The notes under the pieces: generated by a model
Database searches by the model: none
Told to the model about the DNA's origin: nothing
The model's input: only the letters and a program-made list of their open reading frames with translations
Shown here: one piece after another, positions 17,403 through 27,037 of the stretch
How the letters are laid out: every line of letters begins with the position of its first letter
Position numbering within the stretch: position 1 is the stretch's first letter
Origin: CAXBCP01 sp047638395
GTDB lineage: Bacteria > Pseudomonadota > Alphaproteobacteria > MPNO01 > UBA830
DNA length: 64,000 nucleotides
Direction of reading: 5' to 3'
Assembly (NCBI GenBank): GCA_047638395.1
Contig: JBLIMV010000003.1
Span: 149,918 to 213,917, forward strand
Position numbers and translations under genes: made by a program

Positions 17403-17871
17403 TAACGAAGAGACCGATATGCCCGAAGACGGCACGGCGAGCCCGGACGCAACGGTCGATGAGACCGCCGCCGGGGCAGAAACCGACGCTAATGACGGTG
17501 GCGAAGGGGGCGGCGAAAACATTGATCTCGACGAGCTTGGTGAAGCCGGCGCGGTAACAACCGGCGAAGACGGCGAAAATGAATTGCTGGCCCAGGAAGA
17601 TCCGCCGGACATCATCCGAACCGCACGGGACCTCGATGCCGTCTACGACATCCCAGTGCAACTGTCCGCGGTACTCGGCCGCGCAAACATGCAGGTCAGC
17701 CAGTTGCTCAAACTGGGGCGTGGCGCCGTTGTCGAACTCGATCGCAAGGTAGGCGAAGCGATCGATATTTACGTCAATAACCGCCTTGTCGCCCGCGGCG
17801 AAGTGGTTGTCGTCGAAGAACGGCTCGGCATCACGATGACGGAAATCATCAAATCAGATCGCACAAGCTGA
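17395..17871 (+). CDS. fliN: Flagellar motor switch protein FliN
   Basis: A 158-residue C-ring protein. The SpoA domain is at about 75-155, with YDIPVQLSAVLGRANM and GAVVELDRKVGEAIDIYVNN. The N-terminal 65 residues are very acidic (Asp/Glu/Gly-rich) and predicted unstructured. FliN, with FliM, forms the cytoplasmic ring bound by CheY-P; fliM is not in the window. The start overlaps the end of fliH, which suggests translational coupling. Confidence 0.96.
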   Translation: MADNEETDMPEDGTASPDATVDETAAGAETDANDGGEGGGENIDLDELGEAGAVTTGEDGENELLAQEDPPDIIRTARDLDAVYDIPVQLSAVLGRANMQVSQLLKLGRGAVVELDRKVGEAIDIYVNNRLVARGEVVVVEERLGITMTEIIKSDRTS

Positions 17872-17889
17872 CCGGGAAGGCAGACTGTC

Positions 17890-18726
17890 ATGGCGCGAAC
17901 GCAATTCAGTGATACCTACACGGCTGGCGAGGTTCTTGAGGGTCGGCGGAGCAGACGGATCGATCCGGCGACAATAGTTGGCCTGATCGCCGCGTTTGGC
18001 CTGGTTGCGCTCGCGATGGCCATCGGCGGCTCGCCCGAATCTTTCCTTGATGCACCCGCCCTTTTGATTGTCCTGGGCGGGACATTTGGCGTCACCATTA
18101 TTTCGTATTCCCTGCGAGACGTCCTCCGCACCCAGCCGATCATTGCCAAGACAATTCTGCGCTCTGTCCCGCAGCCCGAAAAGACAGCGCAAAAGATGCT
18201 CGAACTCGCCATGCTGTCACGCCAGCGCGGCGCCCTCGCGATAGAGGAAGCCGTGAATACCGAGATCGGCAACCCCTTCGGGCGGCGCGCGCTTCAAATG
18301 GTCGTCGACGGTCAAACCCCGGAAGACATTGAAATCGTTCTGAAGCGCGAGATCGATGAAATGATGCACCGTCACTACAACGGTGCAGGAATTCTTCGGA
18401 AGGCGGCAGAAACCGCCCCGGCAATGGGACTGATCGGCACGCTCATCGGCCTGGTCCAGATGTTGGGCAACCTCGACGATCCGGCGACGATCGGCCCCAA
18501 TATGGCGATCGCCCTGCTAACGACTTTTTACGGCGCTGTGCTGTCGAGCATGCTGTTCGCTCCCTTGGCGTCGAAGCTTGAATTGAATTCAGAAAAAGAG
18601 GCGCTCAATGCCCGCATCTATATGTTTGCCGCCGCATCGATCGGCCGGCAGGAAAATCCGCGACGACTGGAAGCTCTCATGAACGCGCTTCTGCCGCCCG
18701 CCAACCGCCTATCAACGTTCGCCTGA
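17890..18726 (+). CDS. motA: Flagellar motor stator protein MotA (PomA-like)
   Basis: A 278-residue MotA/TolQ/ExbB-family membrane protein. Four hydrophobic segments are seen (about 30-50, 54-72, 172-192, 204-225). The family motif TAPAMGLIGTLIGLVQML (about 176-193) and the cytoplasmic loop with RRALQMVVDG and EIDEMMHRH are present. It forms the ion channel that drives the rotor together with MotB. No motB follows, and the next gene is flbD. The N-terminal 25 residues are a polar extension. Confidence 0.9.
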   Translation: MARTQFSDTYTAGEVLEGRRSRRIDPATIVGLIAAFGLVALAMAIGGSPESFLDAPALLIVLGGTFGVTIISYSLRDVLRTQPIIAKTILRSVPQPEKTAQKMLELAMLSRQRGALAIEEAVNTEIGNPFGRRALQMVVDGQTPEDIEIVLKREIDEMMHRHYNGAGILRKAAETAPAMGLIGTLIGLVQMLGNLDDPATIGPNMAIALLTTFYGAVLSSMLFAPLASKLELNSEKEALNARIYMFAAASIGRQENPRRLEALMNALLPPANRLSTFA

Positions 18727-18752
18727 TCGACCGGGCCAAGGAGAAAAACCAG

Positions 18753-20150
18753 ATGCGACTTCTTATTGTTGGATCGTTAAACGGCCAGATCGGCGCAGCG
18801 AGCCAAATTGCCATGGCCCGAGGCGCCACTGTCGCCCATGTCGACGATGTCGAAAGTGCCCTGCACTCTTTGCGTTCGGGACAGGGCGCCGACCTCGTCA
18901 TGGCCGATATCAAGCTCGATATCAAACACCTGGTCGACAGCCTGACACTGGAACGGATCAGCGTACCGGTCATCGGTTGCGGTATCGGCAATGATACCGA
19001 ATCCGCCGTTCGGGCGATTAACGCCGGCGCCAAGGAATACGTCCCCCTGCCACCGGATGCGAATATGATCGCAGCGGTTCTCGAGGCGGTTACCGAGGAA
19101 GCGAACGCCATCGTGTTTCGGGACCCGGCGATGGATAACCTTCTCAAGCTTGCCGATCAGGTCGCAGGCAGCGATGCAAGCATTCTGATCACCGGCGAAA
19201 GCGGCACCGGTAAAGAATTGCTGGCGCGTTACGTGCACCAGAAGAGCAAGCGCGCCAAAGAACAGTTTATTTCGGTGAACTGCGCAGCCATTCCCGAAAA
19301 TCTGCTGGAATCTGAACTTTTCGGCCATGAAAAAGGCGCGTTTACAGGCGCTGTTGCCCGCCGGGTCGGCAAATTTGAAGAAGCCAATGGCGGCACGCTT
19401 CTGCTCGACGAAATCAGCGAAATGGATCCCCGGCTTCAGGCAAAGCTCCTGCGCGCGGTGCAGGAACGCGAGATCGATCGTGTCGGCGGCACCACGCCGA
19501 TCAAGGTGGATATCCGCCTGCTGGCCACATCCAACCGCGATCTCGAAGCCGAAGTCCGCAAGGGCACGTTCAGGGAAGATCTACTTTTCCGCCTGAACGT
19601 TATCAGCCTCCAGATTCCATCACTGCGAGACCGTCCGGCCGATGTTGAGATGCTGGCATCGCATTTTATCCGGAAGTATTCCGACGCCAACGATGTTGCT
19701 ACCCGCCCCCTCAGCGAGGCGGCCTTCGAAAAACTACGGACCCATGCATGGCGCGGGAACGTGCGTGAACTCGAAAACACCATGCACCGCGCGGTCCTGC
19801 TGTCCAACGGCGATGTCATCGGGCCCGAAGCCGTCATGCTCGCCGGGTCGACCGCGCCGAACGGTCCTGCCGGAGAAGTCACAAGCACCCCGGACGCCAG
19901 CGATGCACAGACAGCCGACGGGGCAGGCGCAGACGATGCGGCGTCGGTCCGGCTGCTCGTCGGGCGGACGGTTGCAGACGTGGAACGCGATCTGATCGTC
20001 GACACGCTGTATCATTGCCTCGGCAACCGAACGCATGCCGCGAATATTCTCGGTATCTCGATCCGGACCCTGCGCAACAAGCTGAAGCAATACACCGAAG
20101 ACGGGGTCGCCATTCCGATCCCCGGTGAAATCAACCGCGCCGCGTACTAG
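18753..20150 (+). CDS. flbD: sigma-54 flagellar transcriptional activator FlbD
   Basis: A 465-residue enhancer-binding protein. The receiver domain (about 1-118) starts MRLLIVGSLNGQIG, as in Caulobacter FlbD, and lacks the usual acidic pair; an Asp in LVMADIKLD remains. The AAA+ domain (about 125-355) has Walker A GESGTGKE and the sigma-54 loop GAFTGA. The C-terminal Fis-type helix-turn-helix ends in RTLRNKLKQY (about 430-445). It should activate the sigma-54 promoters at 1756, 7458 and 9589 through the ftr-like sites. It lies inside the fliF operon, between motA and flhA. Confidence 0.95.
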   Translation: MRLLIVGSLNGQIGAASQIAMARGATVAHVDDVESALHSLRSGQGADLVMADIKLDIKHLVDSLTLERISVPVIGCGIGNDTESAVRAINAGAKEYVPLPPDANMIAAVLEAVTEEANAIVFRDPAMDNLLKLADQVAGSDASILITGESGTGKELLARYVHQKSKRAKEQFISVNCAAIPENLLESELFGHEKGAFTGAVARRVGKFEEANGGTLLLDEISEMDPRLQAKLLRAVQEREIDRVGGTTPIKVDIRLLATSNRDLEAEVRKGTFREDLLFRLNVISLQIPSLRDRPADVEMLASHFIRKYSDANDVATRPLSEAAFEKLRTHAWRGNVRELENTMHRAVLLSNGDVIGPEAVMLAGSTAPNGPAGEVTSTPDASDAQTADGAGADDAASVRLLVGRTVADVERDLIVDTLYHCLGNRTHAANILGISIRTLRNKLKQYTEDGVAIPIPGEINRAAY

Positions 20151-20172
20151 GCCATTTCGGAGAGACTGACAC

Positions 20173-22353
20173 ATGGCTGACGCAGCAGCCGAAACCGGCC
20201 CAGCGCCGGATACCGGCAGCGCAGATGGCGGCGGCGCCCCCGTAACGATTGACGGAACGGCGAGTCCCGCCGGATTCTCCGCATCGTCGTTACGATTCAA
20301 CCCGTTCACCGCTCTCGCGAAGCGTGGCGATATCGCCCTTGCGCTTGGCCTGATGTGCATCCTCGCGGTGTTGATCATGCCACTGCCGCGCTGGATGCTC
20401 GATTTCGGGCTGGCGTTGTCAATCACGTTTTCGGTACTGATCCTGATGACAGTGATGTTCATCAACCGGGCGCTGGATTTCAGTTCGTTCCCGACCATCC
20501 TGCTCTTGGCGACCGTCCTGCGATTATCGCTCAATCTTGCATCGACACGCCTGATCCTCGCCAACGGCCACGAAGGTACAGCGGCCGCAGGCTCTGTCAT
20601 CGAGGCCTTCGGCGGCTTTGTTATGGGCGGCAATTTCGTGATCGGGATTATCGTCTTTGCAATCCTGGTATTGGTCAATTTCGTCGTCATCACCAAGGGT
20701 TCAGGCCGCATCGCCGAGGTCGCGGCCCGGTTCTCCCTCGACGCGATGCCGGGCAAGCAGATGGCGATCGACGCCGATTTGTCGGCAGGTCTCATCGACG
20801 AAAACACGGCGCGAACACGGCGCAAGGAACTGGAAGACGAAAGTAACTTCTTCGGCTCCATGGACGGTGCGGCAAAGTTCGTCCGTGGCGATGCAGTCGC
20901 CGGTCTTATCATCACGCTGATCAATGTTGTCGGCGGCATCATTATTGGTGTCGCCCAGAACGGCATGTCGTTGGGCGACGCATCGCAGGCCTATACAATG
21001 CTGACCGTGGGCGACGGCCTGGTCAGCCAGATTCCGGCGCTGATCGTATCGACCGCCGCCGGTATGCTGGTCTCGAAATCGGCCTCTATCGGGTCCGCCG
21101 ACAAGGCAGTGTTCGGACAACTCGGCGGCTATCCGAGCGCGCTCGGCCTCAGCTCTTTCCTGATGGCCAGCCTGTCACTGTTGCCCGGCATTCCGATGTT
21201 GCCGTTTATGGGTATCGCCGTGATTACAGGTGGCATCGCTTACATGGTGGGCAAGAAGCAGGCCCGTGCCGCAGAAGATGTGGTCGAGTCCGACAAAAGA
21301 GACATGCCGCTGCCCGCCGAGGAACCAATCTCGTCCGCGCTCCAGCTTGACGACATCCGCATCGAGCTTGGGTACGGGCTACTCGCCATGGTCAACTCGC
21401 CCGGCGGCGCCCTGCTGACGGATCAGATCAAGGGTCTGCGGCGTCAGCTTGCAAACGAAATCGGCTTCGTGATGCCCGCCGTGCGCATCCAGGACAACAT
21501 GCAGCTTCCCGCCAACAGCTACATGATACACGTCAAGGAAATCGGCGCCGGGGACGGCGAGGTGCGACCCAACAGCCTGCTGGTGATGGATCCACGCGGC
21601 GACAAGATCGAGCTGCCCGGTGAAGAAACGGTGGAGCCGACATTCGGTCTGCCGGCAATGTGGGTGCCGGAAGGGTCGCGCGAAGAAGCATCTTTCCGCG
21701 GCTACACCGTTGTCGACCCGCCGACCGTAATCACGACGCACCTTACCGAAATCATCAAGGACAACGTCGCGGAACTCCTCTCCTATTCCGAGACACAGAA
21801 ACTGCTGGACGAACTCGATGCCGACCAGGGCAAGCTGGTCGACGATCTGATTCCCAACCAGATTTCTGTCGGCGGCGTTCAGCGTGTGCTCAAAAACCTG
21901 CTGCAGGAGCGTATCTCGATCCGCGACCTCTCGACGATCCTGGAAGGAATTTCGGAGGCCTGTTCGTTCACCCAGAACCCGGCGATGCTGACGGAACATG
22001 TCCGTGCGCGGCTGGCGCGCCAGATCAGCCATACGGCGACCAACGAAGCCGGCTACGTCCCACTTGTGACGTTGTCTTCGGACTGGGAACAATCCTTCGC
22101 CGAATCCCTTATCGGACAGGGCGAGGAAGTGCAGCTGTCGCTGCCGCCAAGCAGGCTTCAGGAATTCATCGGCGAGGTCCGCGAAACCTTCGACCGCTTT
22201 GCCATGATGGGGGAGACCCCTGCCCTTTTGACCAGCCCCGCGCTGCGCCCCTATGTGCGCTCTATCGTGGAACGGTTCCGACCGACAACGATGGTACTGT
22301 CCCAGAACGAGATCCACCCGAAGGTAAAAATCAAAACGCTTGGAACCATCTGA
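20173..22353 (+). CDS. flhA: Flagellar export gate protein FlhA
   Basis: A 726-residue inner-membrane export gate protein. Eight hydrophobic helices are found between about 50 and 365. The FHIPEP-type motif region includes RLSLNLASTRLILANG and GKQMAIDADLSAGLIDE. The cytoplasmic domain (about 385-720) binds chaperone-substrate complexes. The N-terminal 45 residues are a Gly/Ala-rich extension before the first helix. It ends the plus-strand flagellar run; flhB, fliP, fliQ and fliR are not in the window. Confidence 0.97.
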   Translation: MADAAAETGPAPDTGSADGGGAPVTIDGTASPAGFSASSLRFNPFTALAKRGDIALALGLMCILAVLIMPLPRWMLDFGLALSITFSVLILMTVMFINRALDFSSFPTILLLATVLRLSLNLASTRLILANGHEGTAAAGSVIEAFGGFVMGGNFVIGIIVFAILVLVNFVVITKGSGRIAEVAARFSLDAMPGKQMAIDADLSAGLIDENTARTRRKELEDESNFFGSMDGAAKFVRGDAVAGLIITLINVVGGIIIGVAQNGMSLGDASQAYTMLTVGDGLVSQIPALIVSTAAGMLVSKSASIGSADKAVFGQLGGYPSALGLSSFLMASLSLLPGIPMLPFMGIAVITGGIAYMVGKKQARAAEDVVESDKRDMPLPAEEPISSALQLDDIRIELGYGLLAMVNSPGGALLTDQIKGLRRQLANEIGFVMPAVRIQDNMQLPANSYMIHVKEIGAGDGEVRPNSLLVMDPRGDKIELPGEETVEPTFGLPAMWVPEGSREEASFRGYTVVDPPTVITTHLTEIIKDNVAELLSYSETQKLLDELDADQGKLVDDLIPNQISVGGVQRVLKNLLQERISIRDLSTILEGISEACSFTQNPAMLTEHVRARLARQISHTATNEAGYVPLVTLSSDWEQSFAESLIGQGEEVQLSLPPSRLQEFIGEVRETFDRFAMMGETPALLTSPALRPYVRSIVERFRPTTMVLSQNEIHPKVKIKTLGTI

Positions 22354-22436
22354 CCGGTTCCCGTTCGCCAATCGGGTTGTTTTGGGTAAACTCCGACCCA
22401 TGACATGTTTAATCCTATCCCCGAGCGCCGCCAGCG

Positions 22437-24290
22437 ATGCGTAGACGCAAGTCACTGATTGTCTTTGGCATGCTCGTGATTGCAATGGGCGGTCTTGCCC
22501 TGTGGCAGACAGGGTATTGGGCCCGCAGTTTCGTTGTGTCCGATATCCGCGAGCGCAGCGGCGATATCCTCAACCTGGTGGTCGAAAACCTGCGGGGCGA
22601 GCTGTCGAAGTTTCAATACCAGCCAAGCCTGCTGGCGTTCGATCCGGCATTTGAAAAAGCACTGTCGGATGACGCATCATCGGGCGATGTGATACGGGCG
22701 AACGAACAACTTGTCCGGTTTAACGACATATCGGGTGCCGCCGCCACATTCCTTCTCGACCGGTCGGGACGGACCGTGGCCGCCAGCAACTGGCAATCCT
22801 CCGACAGCTTTGTGGGCCGCGGCTACAGCTATCGGCCCTATTTTCATCAGGCGATGCAGGGGAGCCTTGGGCGGGATTTCGCCATCGAGCCGGAAACCAG
22901 CGAACGCAGCTACTATTTCGCCCACCCCATACGCATCCGGTCCAGAACGCTGGGAGCGGTTGTCGTCAAGATCGCCATCGACAGGCTGGAGCCCAGCTGG
23001 CTTTCGTCGGATAACACAATTCTTGTGGTCGACCGGGACGGCGTGGTGTTTCTCAGCACCCACCCGGACTGGCGCTTCAGGAGCCTGGCGCCTCTTACCG
23101 AAGCGGCCAGAAACAAGCTGATCCTGTCACGGCGTTACGGGACCCGGGATATTCCAGCAATACCGATAACAGACCGTTCTGCAGCTGACTTTCTGTCGAT
23201 CGAAGATACGCCGTGGCATGGAAGCGGCACCACCCGGACGGCACCGACAACGACGTATCTTGTTCAAAGCAAGGAAATGAATGAGGCCGGATGGCGCGTC
23301 CTCATCCTGTCGAACACAGCAAGCGTCGACCAGCAGGTCAAAATCTGGAGCGCCATCGTCGCCATCGTCATCGTCAGCCTGTTACTTCTTGCCGCCAATA
23401 TTTATCAGCGGCGGCGTCGCTACAGCGAACGTCTTGCCCTTCAGGAAGCAGCGAAAGCGCAGCTTGAAGGCCAGGTGGCTGCCAGAACGACAGACCTGAC
23501 CGAAGCGAACGCTCATTTGCGCAGCGAAATCACAGAACGGCACAAGACGGAAACGCAGTTGCGCCAGACGCAGGCGGAACTGGTGCAGGCAACAAAACTG
23601 GCGGCCCTCGGCCAGATGTCCGCCGGTCTGAGCCACGAGCTGAATCAACCGTTGACGGCGATACGGTCCTATTCTGACAACGCGCGCACATTCCTGGACC
23701 GCGATCAGGTAGAACCCGCCCGGTCTAACCTGAAAGCAATCTCCGAACTGACAGAGCGTATGGGCAGGATCATCAAAAATCTCCGCACCTATGCCCGGAA
23801 CGAACCTGTTGCCTTGCGCGCGGTCCCGGTAAACCAAGCCATTACCGAATCCCTTGCATTGATGGACGCGCGGATCAGGACAGAAAACGTAAACGTATCC
23901 GTCGATCTGCCGGCGACAGACCCTATTGTGACCGCCGGCGCAGTTCGATTACAGCAGGTGCTCGTAAACCTGATCTCAAATGCGCTGGACGCGATGCAGG
24001 ACACTTCCGAAAAGCATCTATTTCTATCCGTCGACGCATCGGCATCGGGAATCGGGATTACCGTTCGCGATACCGGCGCCGGCATTGTTCAGGACGACAT
24101 AGACAAACTGTTCGATCCGTTCTTTTCAACCAAGGATGTCGGCGAAGGTATGGGGCTCGGACTGTCGATCACGTATGGCATTATCAAACAATTCGGCGGC
24201 GAGATCTCCGCCGCCAATCACCCCAAAGGCGGCGCCAGCTTCACGGTGAGATTGGCGGCGACAGCGGCCGCAGCAGGAGAAGCCGCATGA
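22437..24290 (+). CDS. dctB: C4-dicarboxylate sensor histidine kinase DctB
   Basis: A 617-residue membrane kinase. A transmembrane helix lies at about 7-25. A periplasmic double-PAS sensor follows (about 30-300, with FLLDRSGRTVAASNW and GRGYSYRPYF, typical of DctB). A second helix is at about 307-325 and a coiled coil at about 330-390. The HisKA motif is LGQMSAGLSHELNQPLTAIR and the HATPase domain is at about 490-605. It phosphorylates DctD, whose start overlaps by 4 bp. The ligand is presumed to be C4-dicarboxylates by family and by the TRAP genes downstream. Confidence 0.92.
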   Translation: MRRRKSLIVFGMLVIAMGGLALWQTGYWARSFVVSDIRERSGDILNLVVENLRGELSKFQYQPSLLAFDPAFEKALSDDASSGDVIRANEQLVRFNDISGAAATFLLDRSGRTVAASNWQSSDSFVGRGYSYRPYFHQAMQGSLGRDFAIEPETSERSYYFAHPIRIRSRTLGAVVVKIAIDRLEPSWLSSDNTILVVDRDGVVFLSTHPDWRFRSLAPLTEAARNKLILSRRYGTRDIPAIPITDRSAADFLSIEDTPWHGSGTTRTAPTTTYLVQSKEMNEAGWRVLILSNTASVDQQVKIWSAIVAIVIVSLLLLAANIYQRRRRYSERLALQEAAKAQLEGQVAARTTDLTEANAHLRSEITERHKTETQLRQTQAELVQATKLAALGQMSAGLSHELNQPLTAIRSYSDNARTFLDRDQVEPARSNLKAISELTERMGRIIKNLRTYARNEPVALRAVPVNQAITESLALMDARIRTENVNVSVDLPATDPIVTAGAVRLQQVLVNLISNALDAMQDTSEKHLFLSVDASASGIGITVRDTGAGIVQDDIDKLFDPFFSTKDVGEGMGLGLSITYGIIKQFGGEISAANHPKGGASFTVRLAATAAAAGEAA

Positions 24291-25630
24291 CAGGGCAGGT
24301 TCTGTTTATCGATGATGAAGAGCATCTCCGGGTTGCGTGCTCGCAAGCACTTGAACTCGCCGGCTTCGACGTGGAATGCCATGCGTCGGCCGGTGACGCG
24401 TTGGAACGTATCGACAGTCATTGGCCGGGTGTTATCGTCACCGATGTGAAAATGGCCGGTATGACCGGCCTTGAGCTGATGACCACCGCGCTCGAACGGG
24501 ACCCGGAACTACCCGTGATCCTGATTACCGGGCACGGTGACGTACCGATGGCGGTCGATGCGATGCGCGACGGCGCCTACGACTTTATCGAAAAACCTTT
24601 TGCATCCGAGATACTGGTAGACGCGGTGCACCGCGCGGCGGACAAACGTAAGCTGGTGCTCGAAAACCGGGCGTTACGCGAAGCAATCAGCGGCGCCACC
24701 CGGCTAGAAAACATGATTGTCGGCACCACGCCGGCGACCGGCAAGTTGCGGGACGAGGTTGCCAGTCTTGCAGGGACCGATGCCGATATTCTGATCCGCG
24801 GCGAAACCGGTACCGGTAAGGAGCTGGTCGCCCGGGCACTCCATCAGCTCAGCCCCCGGGCAGACCGGCATTTCGTTCCGATCAACTGCGCGGCACTGCC
24901 TGAAACACTGATCGAGAGCGAATTGTTCGGCCACGTGCGTGGCGCCTTCACCGGTGCGAACGAAAACCGTATCGGCAAGTTCGAATACGCGACCGGCGGG
25001 ACACTGTTTCTCGACGAAATCGAAAGCATGCCGCTGGAACTGCAGGGACGTTTGTTACGTGTGCTCGAAGACCGGCTCGTTGTGCCGCTCGGATCCAACA
25101 CTGAGGTGCCGGTCGATGTCCGGGTCATCGCTGCAACCAAAGCGGACCTGAAGGAAAAAGCCGGCGGGTCCTTCCGCGAAGACCTGTTTTACCGCCTCAA
25201 CGTCCTCGCCATTTCTGTGCCACCGTTGCGCGATCGCCAGGACGATATCCTGCCGCTGATGCTGCATTTCCTCGACCAGGCATCCCTTCGCTTCAAACGC
25301 CCGGCACCCGACCTGTCACCGCAGGATATAGCCTCCCTCACCACGCATCGCTGGCCGGGAAATGTGCGGGAGCTCAAAAACGCAGCGATGCGCTTTGCCC
25401 TTGGACAGGGCCTCGGGATGGAGGCCACCCGCGAAAATACGGTCGAAAACACGGTGGGTGTGTTGGCAGACCAGGTCGGTACCTTCGAAAAATCGGTCAT
25501 TCGGGCGTGTCTCGAACGCCATGATTATCGCCTCAAGCCAACATATGAAGAACTCGGCGTTTCGCGCAAAACCCTCTACGACAAAATCCGGAAATACGAA
25601 CTGGGCGACAACGCCCTGAACGAAGATTAG
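24287..25630 (+). CDS. dctD: C4-dicarboxylate response regulator DctD
   Basis: A 447-residue sigma-54 activator. The receiver domain (about 1-118) has LFIDDEEHLR and the phospho-acceptor Asp in VIVTDVKM. The AAA+ domain (about 140-375) has Walker A GETGTGKE and the GAFTGA loop. The C-terminal Fis-type helix-turn-helix contains GVSRKTLYDKIRKY. It is co-translated with dctB (ATGA overlap) and should act on the sigma-54 promoter at 25824 in front of dctP. Confidence 0.94.
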   Translation: MTGQVLFIDDEEHLRVACSQALELAGFDVECHASAGDALERIDSHWPGVIVTDVKMAGMTGLELMTTALERDPELPVILITGHGDVPMAVDAMRDGAYDFIEKPFASEILVDAVHRAADKRKLVLENRALREAISGATRLENMIVGTTPATGKLRDEVASLAGTDADILIRGETGTGKELVARALHQLSPRADRHFVPINCAALPETLIESELFGHVRGAFTGANENRIGKFEYATGGTLFLDEIESMPLELQGRLLRVLEDRLVVPLGSNTEVPVDVRVIAATKADLKEKAGGSFREDLFYRLNVLAISVPPLRDRQDDILPLMLHFLDQASLRFKRPAPDLSPQDIASLTTHRWPGNVRELKNAAMRFALGQGLGMEATRENTVENTVGVLADQVGTFEKSVIRACLERHDYRLKPTYEELGVSRKTLYDKIRKYELGDNALNED

Positions 25631-25664
25631 GGACAGCTCCGACGCAGCGGCCATCACGGCAAAA

Positions 25665-25715
25665 TTGTGTAAGTTTCTCCCCGCAATTTGGATATTTGGG
25701 TAGAACGTTACACAA
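25665..25715. promoter_or_regulatory. Putative DctD upstream activator sequence
   Basis: An inverted repeat of TTGTGTAA (25665-25672) and TTACACAA (25708-25715) lies 110-160 bp upstream of the sigma-54 promoter of dctP. The position fits an enhancer for DctD. The match to known DctD sites was not tested. Confidence 0.5.
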
Positions 25716-25823
25716 AGCTGTGCCCACAGCGCGCCAGTGCCGCGACCGATTCATAAAAAATTAATACTTGGAATCAATTCGCTAGCGAATGAAATTTCAC
25801 AACGCCACCCACTCGTCGGTTTG

Positions 25824-25839
25824 TGGCACGCAGTTTGCT
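25824..25839 (+). promoter_or_regulatory. sigma-54 promoter of dctP
   Basis: TGGCACGCAGTTTGCT is a perfect match to the consensus, with GG at 25825-25826 and GC at 25837-25838. The predicted start near 25850 leaves a leader of about 60 nt. Confidence 0.92.
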
Positions 25840-25910
25840 TATAAATAAGCATCGGACGCTGTACCGGATTAACCGGCCACGCCGATTTGTGTCTACCTAG
25901 GGAGGATCCT

Positions 25911-26915
25911 ATGCGCAAAATTATTGTCGGCGCCCTTGCGGGCGTTTCCATGGCCACCATGGCCGCACCCGCCTACGCAAACTGCGACAAAGGCGAAATT
26001 CATATCAAATTCAGCCACGTTACCAATACCGACAAGCACCCGAAGGGCATCGCCGCGACGCTTCTTCAGAAGCGCGTCAACGAAGAGATGAACGGCAAGG
26101 CCTGCATGACCGTTTATCCGAATTCGAGCCTGTATGACGACAACAAGGTTCTTGAAGCGATGCTGCAAGGCGATGTGCATCTTGCCGCACCGTCTCTGTC
26201 GAAGTTCGAGAAATTCACCAAGAAATTCCGCATCTTCGATCTGCCCTTCATGTTTACCGATATTGATGCCGTTGACCGTTTCCAGAATTCGGCAGCCGGT
26301 CAGGCCATGAAAGATTCCATGCGCCGCCGCGGCCTGCAGGGCATCGCTTTCTGGCATAATGGCATGAAGCAGCTTTCGGCGAACCGCCCGCTGGTGAAAC
26401 CGGAAGACGCCAAAGGCCTCAAATTCCGCGTTCAGGCATCTGATGTGCTGGTCGCCCAGTTCAAGCAACTCGGCTCAAACCCGCAGAAAATGGCGTTCAA
26501 AGAAGTCTACGGCGCATTGCAGACCAAGGTCGTCGACGGTCAGGAGAACACCTGGTCGAACATCTACGGCAAGAAGTTCTTCGAAGTGCAGGACGGCGTG
26601 ACCGAAACCAATCACGGCATCATCGACTATCTCGTCGTGACGTCGACCGAATGGTGGGATGGTCTGCCGGCCGGTATCCGCAACCAGCTTTCGACGATCA
26701 TGACGGAAGTCACGGTTGCCCGGAACAAGGCTGCCTTCGCGGTCAATGAAGGCAACAAGAAGAAGATCATGGAAGCCGGCGGCAAGATCCGCTCGCTGAA
26801 CGCAACCCAGCGCAAAGCCTGGGTCGATGCCATGAAGCCCGTCTGGAGCAAGTTCGAAGGCGACATCGGCGGCGACATGATCAAGGCAGCCCAGGCAGCC
26901 AACGCAGGCAGCTAA
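25911..26915 (+). CDS. dctP: TRAP transporter solute-binding protein DctP
   Basis: A 334-residue periplasmic binding protein. The ATG at 25911 follows GGAGGATCCT. The Sec signal peptide (about 1-23) ends PAYA before NCDKGEIHIKFSHV. The DctP-family core contains the ligand-binding region LKFRVQASDVLVAQFKQLGS (about 162-181), including the Arg that pairs with the substrate carboxylate, and KVVDGQENTWSNIY. It delivers the ligand to DctQM. The linked DctBD pair and the family suggest succinate, fumarate or malate. Confidence 0.95.
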   Translation: MRKIIVGALAGVSMATMAAPAYANCDKGEIHIKFSHVTNTDKHPKGIAATLLQKRVNEEMNGKACMTVYPNSSLYDDNKVLEAMLQGDVHLAAPSLSKFEKFTKKFRIFDLPFMFTDIDAVDRFQNSAAGQAMKDSMRRRGLQGIAFWHNGMKQLSANRPLVKPEDAKGLKFRVQASDVLVAQFKQLGSNPQKMAFKEVYGALQTKVVDGQENTWSNIYGKKFFEVQDGVTETNHGIIDYLVVTSTEWWDGLPAGIRNQLSTIMTEVTVARNKAAFAVNEGNKKKIMEAGGKIRSLNATQRKAWVDAMKPVWSKFEGDIGGDMIKAAQAANAGS

Positions 26916-26951
26916 TCGGCGGCTTGCCCGCGTCAATCCTATAACAACGAC

Positions 26952-26977
26952 CCGCGGCCGGTAGACACCGGCCGCGG
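26952..26977 (+). terminator. Hairpin between dctP and dctQ
   Basis: A perfect 11-bp GC stem (CCGCGGCCGGT and complement) with an AGAC loop and no T-run lies 36 nt after dctP. Such hairpins commonly stabilise the binding-protein mRNA and lower permease expression; that role is inferred here. Confidence 0.7.
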
Positions 26978-27037
26978 ATTACTTCTAAATCTGGTTCAAA
27001 CTGCTGCAAAAAAGCGGATACGGATCAAAACGGGGGA

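Noticed and set aside
19734..20966. 410-codon minus-strand frame over flbD and flhA
   Set aside because: It is antisense to two well-supported genes and has low-complexity, family-free sequence.
21379..22485. 368-codon minus-strand frame over flhA
   Set aside because: It shadows the FlhA cytoplasmic domain and its composition (Arg/His/Gln) is typical of an antisense frame.
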